Shown here: positions 22,000 to 31,700 of the stretch, one piece after another
Layout: every line of letters begins with the position of its first letter
Numbering within the stretch: the first letter of the stretch is position 1
Source of the DNA: Tachypleus tridentatus
Taxonomy: Eukaryota; Arthropoda; Merostomata; Xiphosura; Limulidae
Direction of reading: 5' to 3'
DNA: 64,000 bases
Assembly (NCBI RefSeq): GCF_004210375.1
Contig: NC_134833.1
Coordinates: forward strand, 44,324,782 to 44,388,781
The notes under the pieces: generated by a model
The model's input: the letters and a program-made list of their open reading frames with translations, nothing else
Told to the model about the DNA's origin: nothing
Databases searched by the model: none
Program-made: the position numbers and the translations under genes

Positions 22000-23540
22000 C
22001 AAAATTAAACAGATACAACAATATCTTTACCCTTTCTTGGAAAACTTGTTTGTTCTGTTTTGACAATGGTAGAATGGAAAGAAGCTACAATGGGGGAGAA
22101 TATTTTCAAGCTTTTGGACCACGAACTGACAAAGAGGAAAATTCCATGGGAAAACTGTCTTAGTTTTTATTCAGACAATACCTCAGTTATGTCTGGTACT
22201 GGTAATGGTGTGATGGGACACATCTCAAGACGACAGCCTAGCATTTACTTCATGGGCTGTGCCTGTCACCTCATGAATATTGCTGCCCAGAAAGCTTCCA
22301 GAGAGCTACCCTGCCCAGTTTCTGATATATTGATAGATATCTACTATTTTTTGGACAAAAGTGCTTGCGGAAAACAACATTTCAAAGAGTTTAGGATTGT
22401 ATGACAAAGAAACAAGAAAAATTCTACAACTTGTTAACACAAGCAAGACTTTAAAAGTCAGGATATCCTCTCAGCCACACAGGGACACAAGACAACAGTG
22501 TCCAAAAGTAGACAAAGAAACATTTGACATAACTCAATATATGTTTGGGCACTCTGACCTTGAACTGAAGAAGAGACAATCAATGAAAAAAGAGAACTAA
22601 AAGCTAGCAAGAAAGTAACCAAGAAATGTTATGCACAGAGCAAGTTAGATATGTTAACAGTTTTCTTGGACAACAAAATGAACTTGTTATTTTGTCTTTT
22701 CCTTCAGTCTACAGTTACTCTATTTGAGCAAGCCAATTTGATATTGCAAAGAGAAAAACCTTGCATACACATTATGCATAGAACTCTGATTACACAAGTT
22801 AAAAATATACTTGTTAGGTACATCAAGCCAGAATATTTTGAAGGCAACATCACTGAACTTGACTACAACAATGAATCTTCACACAAATCTGATGAGGCAG
22901 TTTCTATTGGAAATGCTGCCAAGGAATACACTGTTAAATATGAAAAGGACCTGGACCTGATCAGTTTCTACACCAGTGCCAAGAAATACTATATTGCAGC
23001 TACAAATTACATGATGAAACATTTCCCACTAAATTATGAACTTCTGATTCATGCGAGATTGCTGATCCAAAACTGAAAGTCAGCAAAGATTTCTCTTCTC
23101 TATTCTTCTTCACAGACAGGTGTCCTGTCCTTGTCAATGCATATGAGCACGATACTATTGACAAGTGTGAAGGGCAATATTCGAACTATCAAATTGATAC
23201 TTTCTCAGAAACTGTCCTTCAGTTGAAAGTTGACAAGTTTTGGGTTCAGCTGTCTACAGTTAAGGATGGAACCAGCAACCAGAAGTATGACATTGTGTGT
23301 AGGGTTATGCTTGGAATTCTTACAATCTTCCATTCTAATGCTGACAATGAAAGGATATTTAGTTTAGTGACTAAAAACAAAAGCAAGTTCAGACCAAACT
23401 TGAGCACCTCAGTTTTGAGCAGTATTATAACACACAAGATGTGTATGCACTTAAATTGACAATGTTGTTATAACTTCCAACCATCCAGAGATATTCTCAT
23501 GAAGGCAAAGGCTGCAACAGCTGCAAAACTATCACAATAA
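22000..23540 (+). mobile_element. hAT-superfamily transposase remnant (copy A)
   Basis: The first open block (22,060-22,404) contains SFYSDNTSVMSGTGNGVMGH, then GCACHLMNIAAQKASRELP: the RNase H-fold core with the CxxH segment seen in hAT/ZBED-type transposases. Blocks at 22,361-22,600 and 22,651-23,076 continue in other frames. The last block (23,223-23,459) holds NADNERIFSLVTKNKSKFRP, the C-terminal hAT dimerisation motif (usual form 'NAxxERxFS'). No BED zinc finger is visible upstream. Three frameshifts separate the blocks, so it is inactive. An alternative is a decayed domesticated ZBED-like gene, but the frames and the surrounding transposons argue against that. Confidence 0.75.
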
Positions 23541-23749
23541 GTGTGATAAACATGATAAAACTAGTCCTTAAACAAAGGCTTTTTCTGCTCACTGTTTGTG
23601 CATGTTCAGTGTTGATTTACCAGTATGTTTGTTACTCTGAACTAAATAAAAGACGTAATAAAAAAACACAATCATAAATGAGCAATCTAAGCAGTAATAA
23701 ATAATAATAGTTATAATGATAATATAATAAACAGCTTAGAGACATTGGT

Positions 23750-24340
23750 CAGGCCTAGTAGCTGCAAATGACAAAGGACTCTGTCTACAATCATTACGCT
23801 CAGTCATTTGAAACAGTTGGCATCTCTGCCAGTGGAACATATCCTGTGATCCATCTTGATTCAAGGATCAAGGCCAGTCTTGTTTGGTGGCTCAACAGGG
23901 CTCTTAACACTGTGGGGATTCTTCTTCTTTCAACTCATGCTTTTTTCATCAGATGTGTTTTGGTGGGTTGGTTGCTATCCTCAATCTTTAGGAGATTTTG
24001 GATTGGTGATCCATCAAAAAATCTACATACAATATCAACCAGTTGGAACTCTTGGCAGTTTGTTAGGCTCTCATGCATTTCTTCCCATTCTTGTGAGGGC
24101 AGGTTGTTAAGATTTATTCTGACAATGTAACTGTCATCAGTTATCTCTGAACAAGGGACAGGGACCTACAACATCACAGTCTTGGTTTGTCATGTTTCAG
24201 GTGTTATGAGTCTGGTTGCACACCTTTCATCTTGCCCCAGCCAAGTTCTTTCTATGGTGTGAGATTGTTCTCATCTGGGTACACCCCATAGTGATGAATT
24301 TGTACAACTCATTGGAATGACAAACTTCCTTCCTTTAGGT
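23750..24340 (+). mobile_element. DIRS-like RT/RNase H fragment (copy A)
   Basis: Across changing frames the order matches the RNase H of DIRS elements: LVWWLNRALNTVGILLL, then NINQLELLAV (catalytic Glu region) and KIYSDNVTVISYL (catalytic Asp region) near 24,100-24,150, then LVCHVSGVMSLV. In-frame stops break each block. It is followed by a Penelope terminal repeat and then by the recombinase part, so the two probably belong to one DIRS copy that was split. Confidence 0.7.
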
Positions 24341-24359
24341 GTTTGTCCTACACCCCATA

Positions 24360-24520
24360 GCTCTGAGGGTAGATGCATGATGAAAAGAAAACCCACTTGT
24401 AGAGAAAAGTATATATGTAAAACGACTTGTATGGGTAGAAAGCGTTATGTAGAGGAGCAAACAACATTTTGACCTTCTTCGGTCATCGTCAGGTTCGTCT
24501 TTACATATATATTGCCAAAT
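24360..24520 (-). repeat. Penelope terminal repeat with hammerhead-like motif (copy A)
   Basis: On the minus strand: CTGACGATGACC (24,481-24,492 region), loop GAAGAA, GGTC, then AAAAT where the hammerhead GAAAC belongs, then the terminal-repeat segments CTTTCTACCCATACAAG and TTTTCTCTACAAGTGGG. CUGANGA box and stem II are intact; the first G of the GAAA box is changed to A. A second copy is at 45,025-45,180. It sits between the RNase H and recombinase pieces of a DIRS remnant. Confidence 0.65.
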
Positions 24521-24529
24521 TCCATCATC

Positions 24530-25030
24530 GCACATGCCTTTTGTTTGGTCCATTGCCAACTTTCAGGGGCTCAATATCTGTGTGTCTTCCTTTTTATCTA
24601 ATCCATATGTCCTTTGTCATTGTCTGTGTATCGGTGTCACTAGTCAACCTTTTGTCAGTGGTCCATTTGCCAGATATTCTGTTTTTCCCATTTTTCAGTT
24701 TCTCATGTGTCCAGGGTCTTTACCTACTATTTGATCAATGCTTGTCTTTCTCCACTGTTTCTAGTTATTGTGCTGCTCTGTTCTACACCTTTTTTTTCTC
24801 CTGTTTTCATAAATCCTTCTTCTTCTCTGGCATTTCTATTCTTTCCCATTGATTTCATGTTGTTTGTCTGCCCTGTTTATTTAAGCTTCTGAACTGGGAT
24901 CTCTGTGTCATTCTTCATGCCCTAGCCTATTCTCCTTTTGAACCTGTTGCTTTGTGTTCTTTGTACCACCTTTCTCTTGAGACTTATTTCCTTGTGGTCA
25001 TTGTCATTCTGATATTTATCCTATTAATTT
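24530..25030 (+). mobile_element. DIRS-like tyrosine recombinase fragment (copy A)
   Basis: Plus-strand frames give SFSTVSSYCAALF (core-binding helix region, usual form 'xxxTIxSYRSAL'), then LNWDLCVILHALAYSPFEP and LCSLYHLSLETYFLVV. The 'WDL...LxPPFEPLxxxSLxxLTxKTxFLxAL' order is typical of DIRS recombinases. The catalytic Arg...His-x-x-Arg...Tyr region is not found downstream, so the 3' part is missing. Confidence 0.7.
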
Positions 25031-25418
25031 TTCCAGCACTCTTTACCATGCTTCTTATGTTTTCTTTTTCTTGGTTATTCTCTCCTTCCCAAGACATATG
25101 ATTTTTAACCATAAAACTACTTCTATGGTAGAAAGGACTCTTTTTTTTTTTATTACTGAGTTGAATTATTCCAGGCATTAAAAGATTTTTTTTCCTATTA
25201 AAAGGTTACCAGTCTTAACATGTTCTATCAGAAATGAAATGTGATGGTAGTGTTTTTAAAAAAATGTGATAACAGCTAGTGAAGGTTAAAAATGTAAAGC
25301 TGATAATTCATATTTCTTTTCACACAAGTTTGTAATATAATCTCTTGCTGTCTAGTCCACAGTATTATTTCTGATGACAGCACATTTTGTATTTATTTAT
25401 TTTGATATTGTGTTGCAG

Positions 25419-25491
25419 AAAACAGCGAGTTACTCACTTGCTAATTTTCATTTTGGTGGGCTTATCTGTCTTCTTCACCAGATTGTTAAAG
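25419..25491 (+). pseudogene. SLC4 exon: late membrane helix (copy A)
   Basis: Acceptor TGTTGCAG ends at 25,418 and donor GTTGGT starts at 25,492. The 73 bp encode KQRVTHLLIFILVGLSVFF and five more residues without a stop. This matches the SLC4 segment 'EQRVTGLxIFxLxGLSVF', the helix just before the FIPMPVLYG segment. It ends in phase 0, as does the start of the next SLC4 exon, which survives only in copy B (46,794-46,862). In copy A the flanking intron runs straight into the deletion point at 25,560/25,561. Confidence 0.88.
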
Positions 25492-26177
25492 GTTGGTCAT
25501 GTGTAATCACTTTATTCTTACATTTGCTTAGAGCAGAATTATATACATTATATTGCAAATAGAAGGTGCTTTTTCTTAAAATAAAGTTCAAGACATATTT
25601 TAATTCATTGATTTATTATAATTAAGACTGGGAAAATACAACAACATAATATCCTGTTTGGAACAGAGAACTTGCACATAAACTATATATCCTAGAACCT
25701 GCATTTTAGTTGTGACTACCTGTGTACAGTTCGAAGTAGAGATGTGCTTATTTCAATCTTAAGTCCATATTAAACCTGTTTAACATATTGTAGTGCAAGC
25801 TATTGCACTACCAATGTGGTTAATTTAGTCTTCATTGTTTGTTTTTGGGTAAATTTTGTATATGATTTTGATAATACTTAATACAATTAAAACATTACCT
25901 AAAGAAATTTGTAAAGGATATTGTAGAAGTAATTAATAACATCAACTAAGAATAATAAATTGAATTCATGTGAAAAATAATATTTGATAAAAATATTTGT
26001 AGAAATAAAGTAATTGTTTCTCACTCGTTGTAATGTTTTCGTAAGTGCTGTTTTTTTAGTGGTTAAGCATTCTTGTGCATCAGACTTATATGCAAACTAA
26101 ATTAAATTTTAAAGTTTTTTACCATTGTCAAGCAAACAGAGAACTGATGAGTAATATATTTTCTTTTTTTTATGTAG

Positions 26178-26307
26178 TTATTTGATCATATCCTGTTCTG
26201 TAGAAATCATTCGAGCTCATTTGTTCACAGCAATTCAACTGGTATGTCTGGTGGCATTGTGGGTAATCAAATCATAAAAACCAATTTCCATTGCTTTTCC
26301 TCTTGTG
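26178..26307 (+). pseudogene. SLC4 exon: penultimate helices, deleted and stopped (copy A)
   Basis: Acceptor TATGTAG ends at 26,177 and donor GTGAGA starts at 26,308. The start reads LFDHILF, matching 'LFDRIxLF', which follows the GIQ end of the preceding exon. After a loss of about 20 residues and a frame change it continues RAHLFTAIQLVCLVALWVIK, matching 'KVHLFTVIQLxCLVLLWVIK', then a TAA stop, then ISIAFPLV. The length of 130 bp is not a multiple of three, in line with the frameshift. The same damage is in copy B (47,564-47,693). Confidence 0.85.
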
Positions 26308-26404
26308 GTGAGATTAATCATTTTTAATTTTTCTTAACATTTTTATAATATTAACTGTTTATGTCTTAACAGATCTAAATTTATTTTTTTGTTTTCATTA
26401 CTAG

Positions 26405-26545
26405 TTGGTGGTATTGATTTTCATCAGAAAATTGTTGGATTTTATCTTCACTCAGTGAGAATTACAAATACTTGATGTATGACAGGGTCTGCCAGAAAAA
26501 ACTTGAAGAAGATAAGAGGAAGCTAGAAAATGAAGAAAAGCATGG
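26405..26545 (+). pseudogene. SLC4 exon: last helix and charged tail, two stops (copy A)
   Basis: Acceptor TCATTACTAG ends at 26,404. The frame LVVLIFIRKLLDFIFTQ joins the preceding exon in phase 0 and matches 'MxLALVxVRKxMDxxFTxREL' of Na+-coupled SLC4 proteins. A TGA (26,456-26,458) replaces the arginine codon before Glu-Leu, and a second TGA (26,480-26,482) follows. Further on, after a one-base shift in an A-run, KLEEDKRKLENEEK gives the lysine/glutamate-rich tail usual in NBCs. Copy B has TGC in place of the second TGA. The 3' border is uncertain. Confidence 0.85.
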
Positions 26546-26689
26546 ATGTGATAAATGTTCTGTTTGTGATGGAAAATGTATTAAATTAAGTATACATTTT
26601 CATTACACTACTGATTCTGTTATTTCTGCATAAGAAAGCCACAGAAACTTGATGTGTTATTGATATGAAGAAAGCATACTTATTGTCTA

Positions 26690-28250
26690 ATTTAACTGAG
26701 GCTCATATCCAGTTGTAAGATAACTGGATTATTAACTCTTGCTTTTTCTTTGGTTTTTACAAATGAAGATTTGAGCAGCATTTCCCTTTTTCAACAGTTG
26801 GTAGAAAGAAACAAGATCAAACAAGATGAGCGTGTTAATTCTCAGCATGTTAAGAAATATTAAGAAAGTTTAAAAAATGTTAAGGATCCTGGGCCAGGTA
26901 ATATTTCCCCAAGCATTTTGAAGGAGGTTAAAGACATGATAAATGAGTCACTTGCTACTATTTTTTGTCCGTTTTTGAATATTAAGCAGGTATCAGAGTG
27001 TTAAAAGTTAACTAATGTAACTTTTTCTTTCAAGAGAGGCGATCACATTTGTTGCAGTAATTATAGACCCATTAGTCCTACATCATTTGTGGAAAAAAAT
27101 TGTAAAGTCTGATAAAAGATGCTTTGCAAAGTCATTTAATAAATTTTAGAAATTTATTAGACAGTCAGAATTGTTTCTGTAAAGGAAAAACAAACAAACC
27201 TGCCTTACAAATCGTTTGACATTAATTGAAAACGTTACTGCTCATGTAGATGAGGGTAAGAGTATAGATTTGCTGTATCTGGATTTTCAGAAAGCATTTG
27301 ACAAGGTACCACATAAAATACTTGTAAAGAAAATTATCTCTATAGATTTTGGGAGATGTGTTAGTAAATTGGAAAAAAACAGTTGACTGGATGGAAGAAA
27401 GTTAGAGAGGGTTGTTATAAATGTACCTCAGTCAAAGTGGGTTAATGTTGTGAGTGGTGTGCTCCTTTTTGATTTACATCAATGACATGAGTGAAGGAAT
27501 GTTCAATAAATTACTTACATTTGCAGATAATATTAAGATCTTGTGTCTTGCTGCCTGTGAAGAGAAAGCTGCTAATGTAAAAAAGTATTCAGATCATTTA
27601 TTGAGTTGGACAAGTAATTGGTATATGAGTTTTAATTATAATAAATACAAAAAAAGGCATGTGGATTATCATAATTACAACTATAATTTGGATGGAAATA
27701 ACCTTAACAGTGTTATCAAAAAAAAAAAGGAATCTTGGTGTAATAGCTGATCAGTCTCTTAAGCTATCAAAGCAGTGTGCTGTTGTTAGTGATAGATCAA
27801 ATAGCATTTTAGGTTGTATCTTCAGAAATATTGAATATAAGTGTAAAGAGTATATAATTTTATTGTATAGGTCACTGGTTAGGCTATATTTGGAATATTC
27901 TATTAAATCTAGAGCTCCTTACCAGAGAAAAGGCATTGAATTTTTGGAAATGGTTCAGAGAAGGGTTACAAGAATGGTACCTGGGATGAAGGGGTTGTTA
28001 GATAAGGAGACTGAAATCTCTCAAATTGTTTTCTTTTGAAAAAAGATGAGTTTGGAAGATATCTGACTGAGATGTTTTAGATTGTAAATGGAACTGATGA
28101 TGTTGATGTATCATCCTTTTTTCATATTTAACAGTGATAGTAGTGAGACTAGAGCACATAAACATAAATTTTGGTGTTAAATGAGTCATCTTTAGCTCAG
28201 AAAGTTTTGCTATTTTTCTTGATTATTTTGATTGATAGATACTAAATAAT
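26690..28250 (+). mobile_element. CR1/Jockey-type LINE, 5'-truncated (copy A)
   Basis: The translation shows RT motifs in order: NYRPISPTSF (27,060 region), IDLLYLDFQKAFDKVPHK (27,265-27,320), YINDMSEG, then FADNIKI, where the usual second catalytic Asp of FADD is Asn. Then DHLLSWTSNWYMSFNYNKY, LGVIADQSLKLSKQC, IILLYRSLVRLYLEYS and GIEFLEMVQRRVTRMVPG, the thumb region typical of CR1-like elements. Several stops and frameshifts. It lies in the last SLC4 intron, between the exons at 26,405 and 28,451. No endonuclease domain is visible, so it is 5' truncated. Confidence 0.85.
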
Positions 28251-28450
28251 TTAATCACAGGTTCATTATGGTTGTAGCTAGTTAGTTAGATCTTTTAAAT
28301 CAATGTCCTTTGGAGCTTTGGAAAGTATTTTGATATTAACAAAATTTAATCTATTTTAGTTTTTTGTTTTGCTTTAAATATTAGTGAGCTCAAATGTGAT
28401 GAATGTTTCATCATAAGAGTACTAACTTTAGTGTTCTCAATCTTTAACAG

Positions 28451-28702
28451 GTAGGAGTAATACCTCCTAAAGCCAACTCAGAAAATGTTGCTATTCCTCT
28501 AGCAAATGTCAACATACTTAAGATACCTTTTACTAAATTCAAAGAAGAAAATGAGCAGCTGAACTCAGACCAATCTAATATTAACATCTCAGGATAGCTA
28601 AACAAAACAGAGTTATGGCAGAGTTTGCAACAGAAAGAGCACAGCACCCCCAAAATTCAGCAAAAAGATACTCCTTTAAATTTGACGATTCCAAGCAGAT
28701 AA
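28451..28702 (+). pseudogene. SLC4 terminal exon: C-terminal tail (copy A)
   Basis: Acceptor TCAATCTTTAACAG ends at 28,450. The 252 bp (84 codons) read ENVAIPLANVNILKIP, NINISG, then a TAG at 28,595-28,597, then LNKTELWQSL and a closing TAA at 28,700-28,702. Arthropod and vertebrate NBC/NDCBE tails have an 'INISxEMxKTAxWxxL' motif at this place, so the TAG replaces a Glu-like residue between Ser and Leu. Apart from the stop the frame is intact in copy A. In copy B one T is missing from the TTTT run before ACTAAATTC, which shifts the frame. The TAA probably is the original stop codon of the gene. Confidence 0.75.
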
Positions 28703-31700
28703 TTAAAGACCTAGTCATGCGTTACAGTGTGATGAAGGCGTTTCAGTCTTCTGTATTATTTGTTAAAATTCCTCAGGTTTTATATATTCTATTCATATTA
28801 TCAAAAGTATAGCATTGAAAACATTCACTATCATTTGCATGGTATGCTGATCTAATATCTGTTAAAAACTAAATTGGTAGTGGAAATCAATAACAGTGGA
28901 ATTTCATTAGGTTTATGTTATTTTCATCTTGCGTAAGATTCTGCTAAGAAACTCAAGGTCACACAAGCTCATAATTAAACTGCTTCTTTTCAAATTGTGT
29001 TTGGCATGAGTTTTATTGGTATCTTGGCCTTCAGTGCATTAAAAGATGCCCATTTTGTAACTCTAATTGTAAAATGTTTAAACAAGTGCATTTCTAGTGA
29101 TCATGTTTCACTTTCAACCTTGACCTCTCCACTTCCTTTGCTTCCAGTGTCTGTGATGGTATTAAATCTTTTTTTATTGGATTCACATACAGAATTCCTA
29201 TTTCTGATATCTAAACACAGAAATAAATTAAAACTTTAAGCATCTCATATTTACAGCATATTTATGTATAGATTTATTATATTTAGTTGTTTAAAAATGA
29301 TTTTAACGAGAATGGATTTTGACTTCCATAAGATTTTTTTTCACATGAAAGAACTTGATTTATGTTTTCCTTCCTTTCATTTTTCTGCATGTTCTTCACA
29401 CCTATAACTGGATTTTGAAAATATACGTTAATTTGGTTTTACACAGTTTTGTGTGTGTGAAAGTTGGTAGAATAATATAGCCAAAGAATGTATAGTTACA
29501 AGGTTTGATTCAAAACATCTTAGTCAAAAAAAGTGTAGTTACAAGGAAGTTTAATTTTGAAACACCTTATTTAGACAGAAGGAAATATGGTTGTAGTTTT
29601 TTTTGCACTTTTATGGGTTGTTATATTTTATGATAATTCATGTTACTTAAAAGTTATTGTTGTCTTTTGTAAAATGCACTCATCTTTTCTTTATATAGAT
29701 TGAAAACAAGGCAATTAAAATGGTTCAATAAATGATGATGAATGAAAGCGACTTTCAAACATGTCTGAATATGAAGAGGAGGATGACTCTGGAATAAGAA
29801 TCAGAGTACAATAAACAAAGTAACTTTCAAGAGTCCATCAAAACAAGATTTTCCAGATGACACCACTGTGGAAGAACAGATAGTGAGACTAGTGTCTGAC
29901 TGCACTGACCTCTAGTCCTAAATCTAATAGTCTGAACTGATGCTGGGTGTGTAAGTGTCTGAGAAATGAGATGTCAGCTTGATTCATTACCAGTGTCGCT
30001 CAAACCATTCTTATGATTGATTCACACTGTTGCTTTAGAGGTTTAGCTCAACAAGTTATTCTGACTTGCACAGACTCCAGTACCACTTAGAAAGAGCAGT
30101 TTTACCAACATCGAATCAACTGATACCCCTCGGAACCTCACCCTTATGTTTGTATGATGGGCTAAAATAATGTGAAAATTATTGCATTGAATAATTTGTT
30201 GTGACTTTTCTTTAAGCCAAAGGTCACCCACTGTGTGTTGAGCTTCCTAATGATAGTCATTTTCACTTTTCACTTGACTGTTTGAAATCTAATTGTAAGA
30301 ATTAGTTTGGTTTATTATGAACATTTCAGGTGTTACGTTTAAAAAAAAAGAAAAACATTCAGATTAAACTCTCATAATTAGGAGAAATTTAAAATTTAAC
30401 TTAACCTGAAGTGTCACCATAGTTAAAATAGATTATTCTAACACAGTCTTAACTCTTATCAGTACAAATATTTTTCTTCTTTAAACCATTTGTATATCTT
30501 ACAAACCAGATAGTTATAAGTTATCATGTTCTCTTTTCCAAAATGTCCCTTACCTAGATCATCAACAATAGACATTATTACACACCTTTTGTCACAAGAA
30601 GTAATAGTTTTAATTGTAGCGGTAAGAGACATCCTTATCTACACTTTATCATTAATCAATAGAAGAAATTGTCAGATCCCTTAGTGTCTTGTAGTTGAGG
30701 CTTTATGAAGATATATTATTATTTACTCTACATCATTAAAGTGTCGTGTAATTTCAACTAAAGCAACAGGAGCATTGTTATTCAGCTTATCTCATTAGGT
30801 GGAAACATTATTCACCCTTTGTTGTTAGAAGGTACTGTAATTTAAACATTGTTAATAGCAGACGTTGTTTACCCTTTGTTGTTAGACTGTATTGTAGTTT
30901 AAACTTTACAATAGCAGACATTGTAATTCACCCTTTGTTGTTAGAGGGTACTGAAGTTCAAACTTTCCCAAAAACAGACATTATTATTCACCCTTTGTTG
31001 TAAGAGGGTACTGTAGATTAAACTTTATTAATAGCAGTTATTGGTATTCACGCTTTGTTAGTTGTTTGTTTGTATTTTCATTTCTTCAGGAGAAAGAATT
31101 TGTGATAATCCATTATATATAACTATTAATTACAAGAATATAATAAAACTTCTAAAATAACTTTCAATTCTTATCTGGCCCAATACAATTTTAACACTGT
31201 ACTAGTTATGTGTACTTGAAGTCGTAACACATTACAAAGTTTTATTGTTTTTGAAAATTTATGATGGGGCAATTTTAGGTATATTAATCCTTTTCAGTGT
31301 AACACATCAATAAAGTAATATAGTCTATTCAAAGTTGACTCAAGAACATTATGTTTACAATGGCATGTTGAATGGCTTACAAGCTTGGCTAAACTTTCTA
31401 TTTAGTTGAACAAATTTTAGTATTTCTTAATTTTAAAGATAGGTTTGCCATATATCTTTATATTATTTTGTCCCTTACGCATGTTTATGTATAACTGAGT
31501 TGGTCCTATTGAACAGATATGTCAAAACATCTTTCTTTATTAGTGTTTAAAACATTGAATTGCAGTGTTGTTGTTGTTTTTTAGTTGTTATAGTCTTTTT
31601 GTAGCTCCCACCCCTTGTTAAAAGTTTGTATTTTCTTCCATAAATTAACTGTTCCACCATATTGTGAGTTTTAATAATCTTTTAAACATTGTATTAAAAA

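Larger units (their letters stand above)
16297..28702 (+). pseudogene. SLC4 bicarbonate transporter pseudogene, 3' half, copy A
   Basis: SLC4 proteins carry bicarbonate, often with Na+ or Cl-, across the plasma membrane by a ~14-helix domain behind a cytosolic domain. Recognisable pieces in order are: end of the cytosolic domain (16,297-16,400), TM2 region (18,651-18,782), a late helix exon (25,419-25,491), a damaged two-helix exon (26,178-26,307), the last helix plus charged tail (26,405-~26,545) and the terminal exon (28,451-28,702). The tail and the RKLLDF-type segment resemble Na+-coupled NBC/NDCBE members more than anion exchangers. Broken by in-frame stops at 18,714, 26,456, 26,480 and 28,595, a stop and net frameshift in the 26,178 exon, and absence of all central membrane exons and of the exon found only in copy B. 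I do not name a particular SLC4 member. Confidence 0.85.

Noticed and set aside
24469-24892. Open frames of 127 and 61 codons suggesting a membrane protein
   Set aside because: The translation in mixed frames matches a DIRS recombinase and the start lies within a Penelope terminal repeat; the hydrophobic frames are out-of-phase readings.
28615-28812. Frame starting with ATG at 28,615 that faintly recalled a TRPC channel tail
   Set aside because: The same bases in another frame complete the SLC4 terminal exon (LNKTELWQSL up to the TAA at 28,700) in phase with the acceptor at 28,451, which is a much better explanation.
28997-29239. Frame with FSALK, similar to part of the copy B-specific exon (FSALKGLQ)
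   Set aside because: It lies after the gene's stop codon, has no acceptor site, and the similarity covers only five residues; regarded as coincidence.
30800-31062. CRISPR-like array of regularly spaced repeats
   Set aside because: The repeats are contiguous, diverged and in an animal genome; there are no unique spacers between identical repeats and no cas genes.
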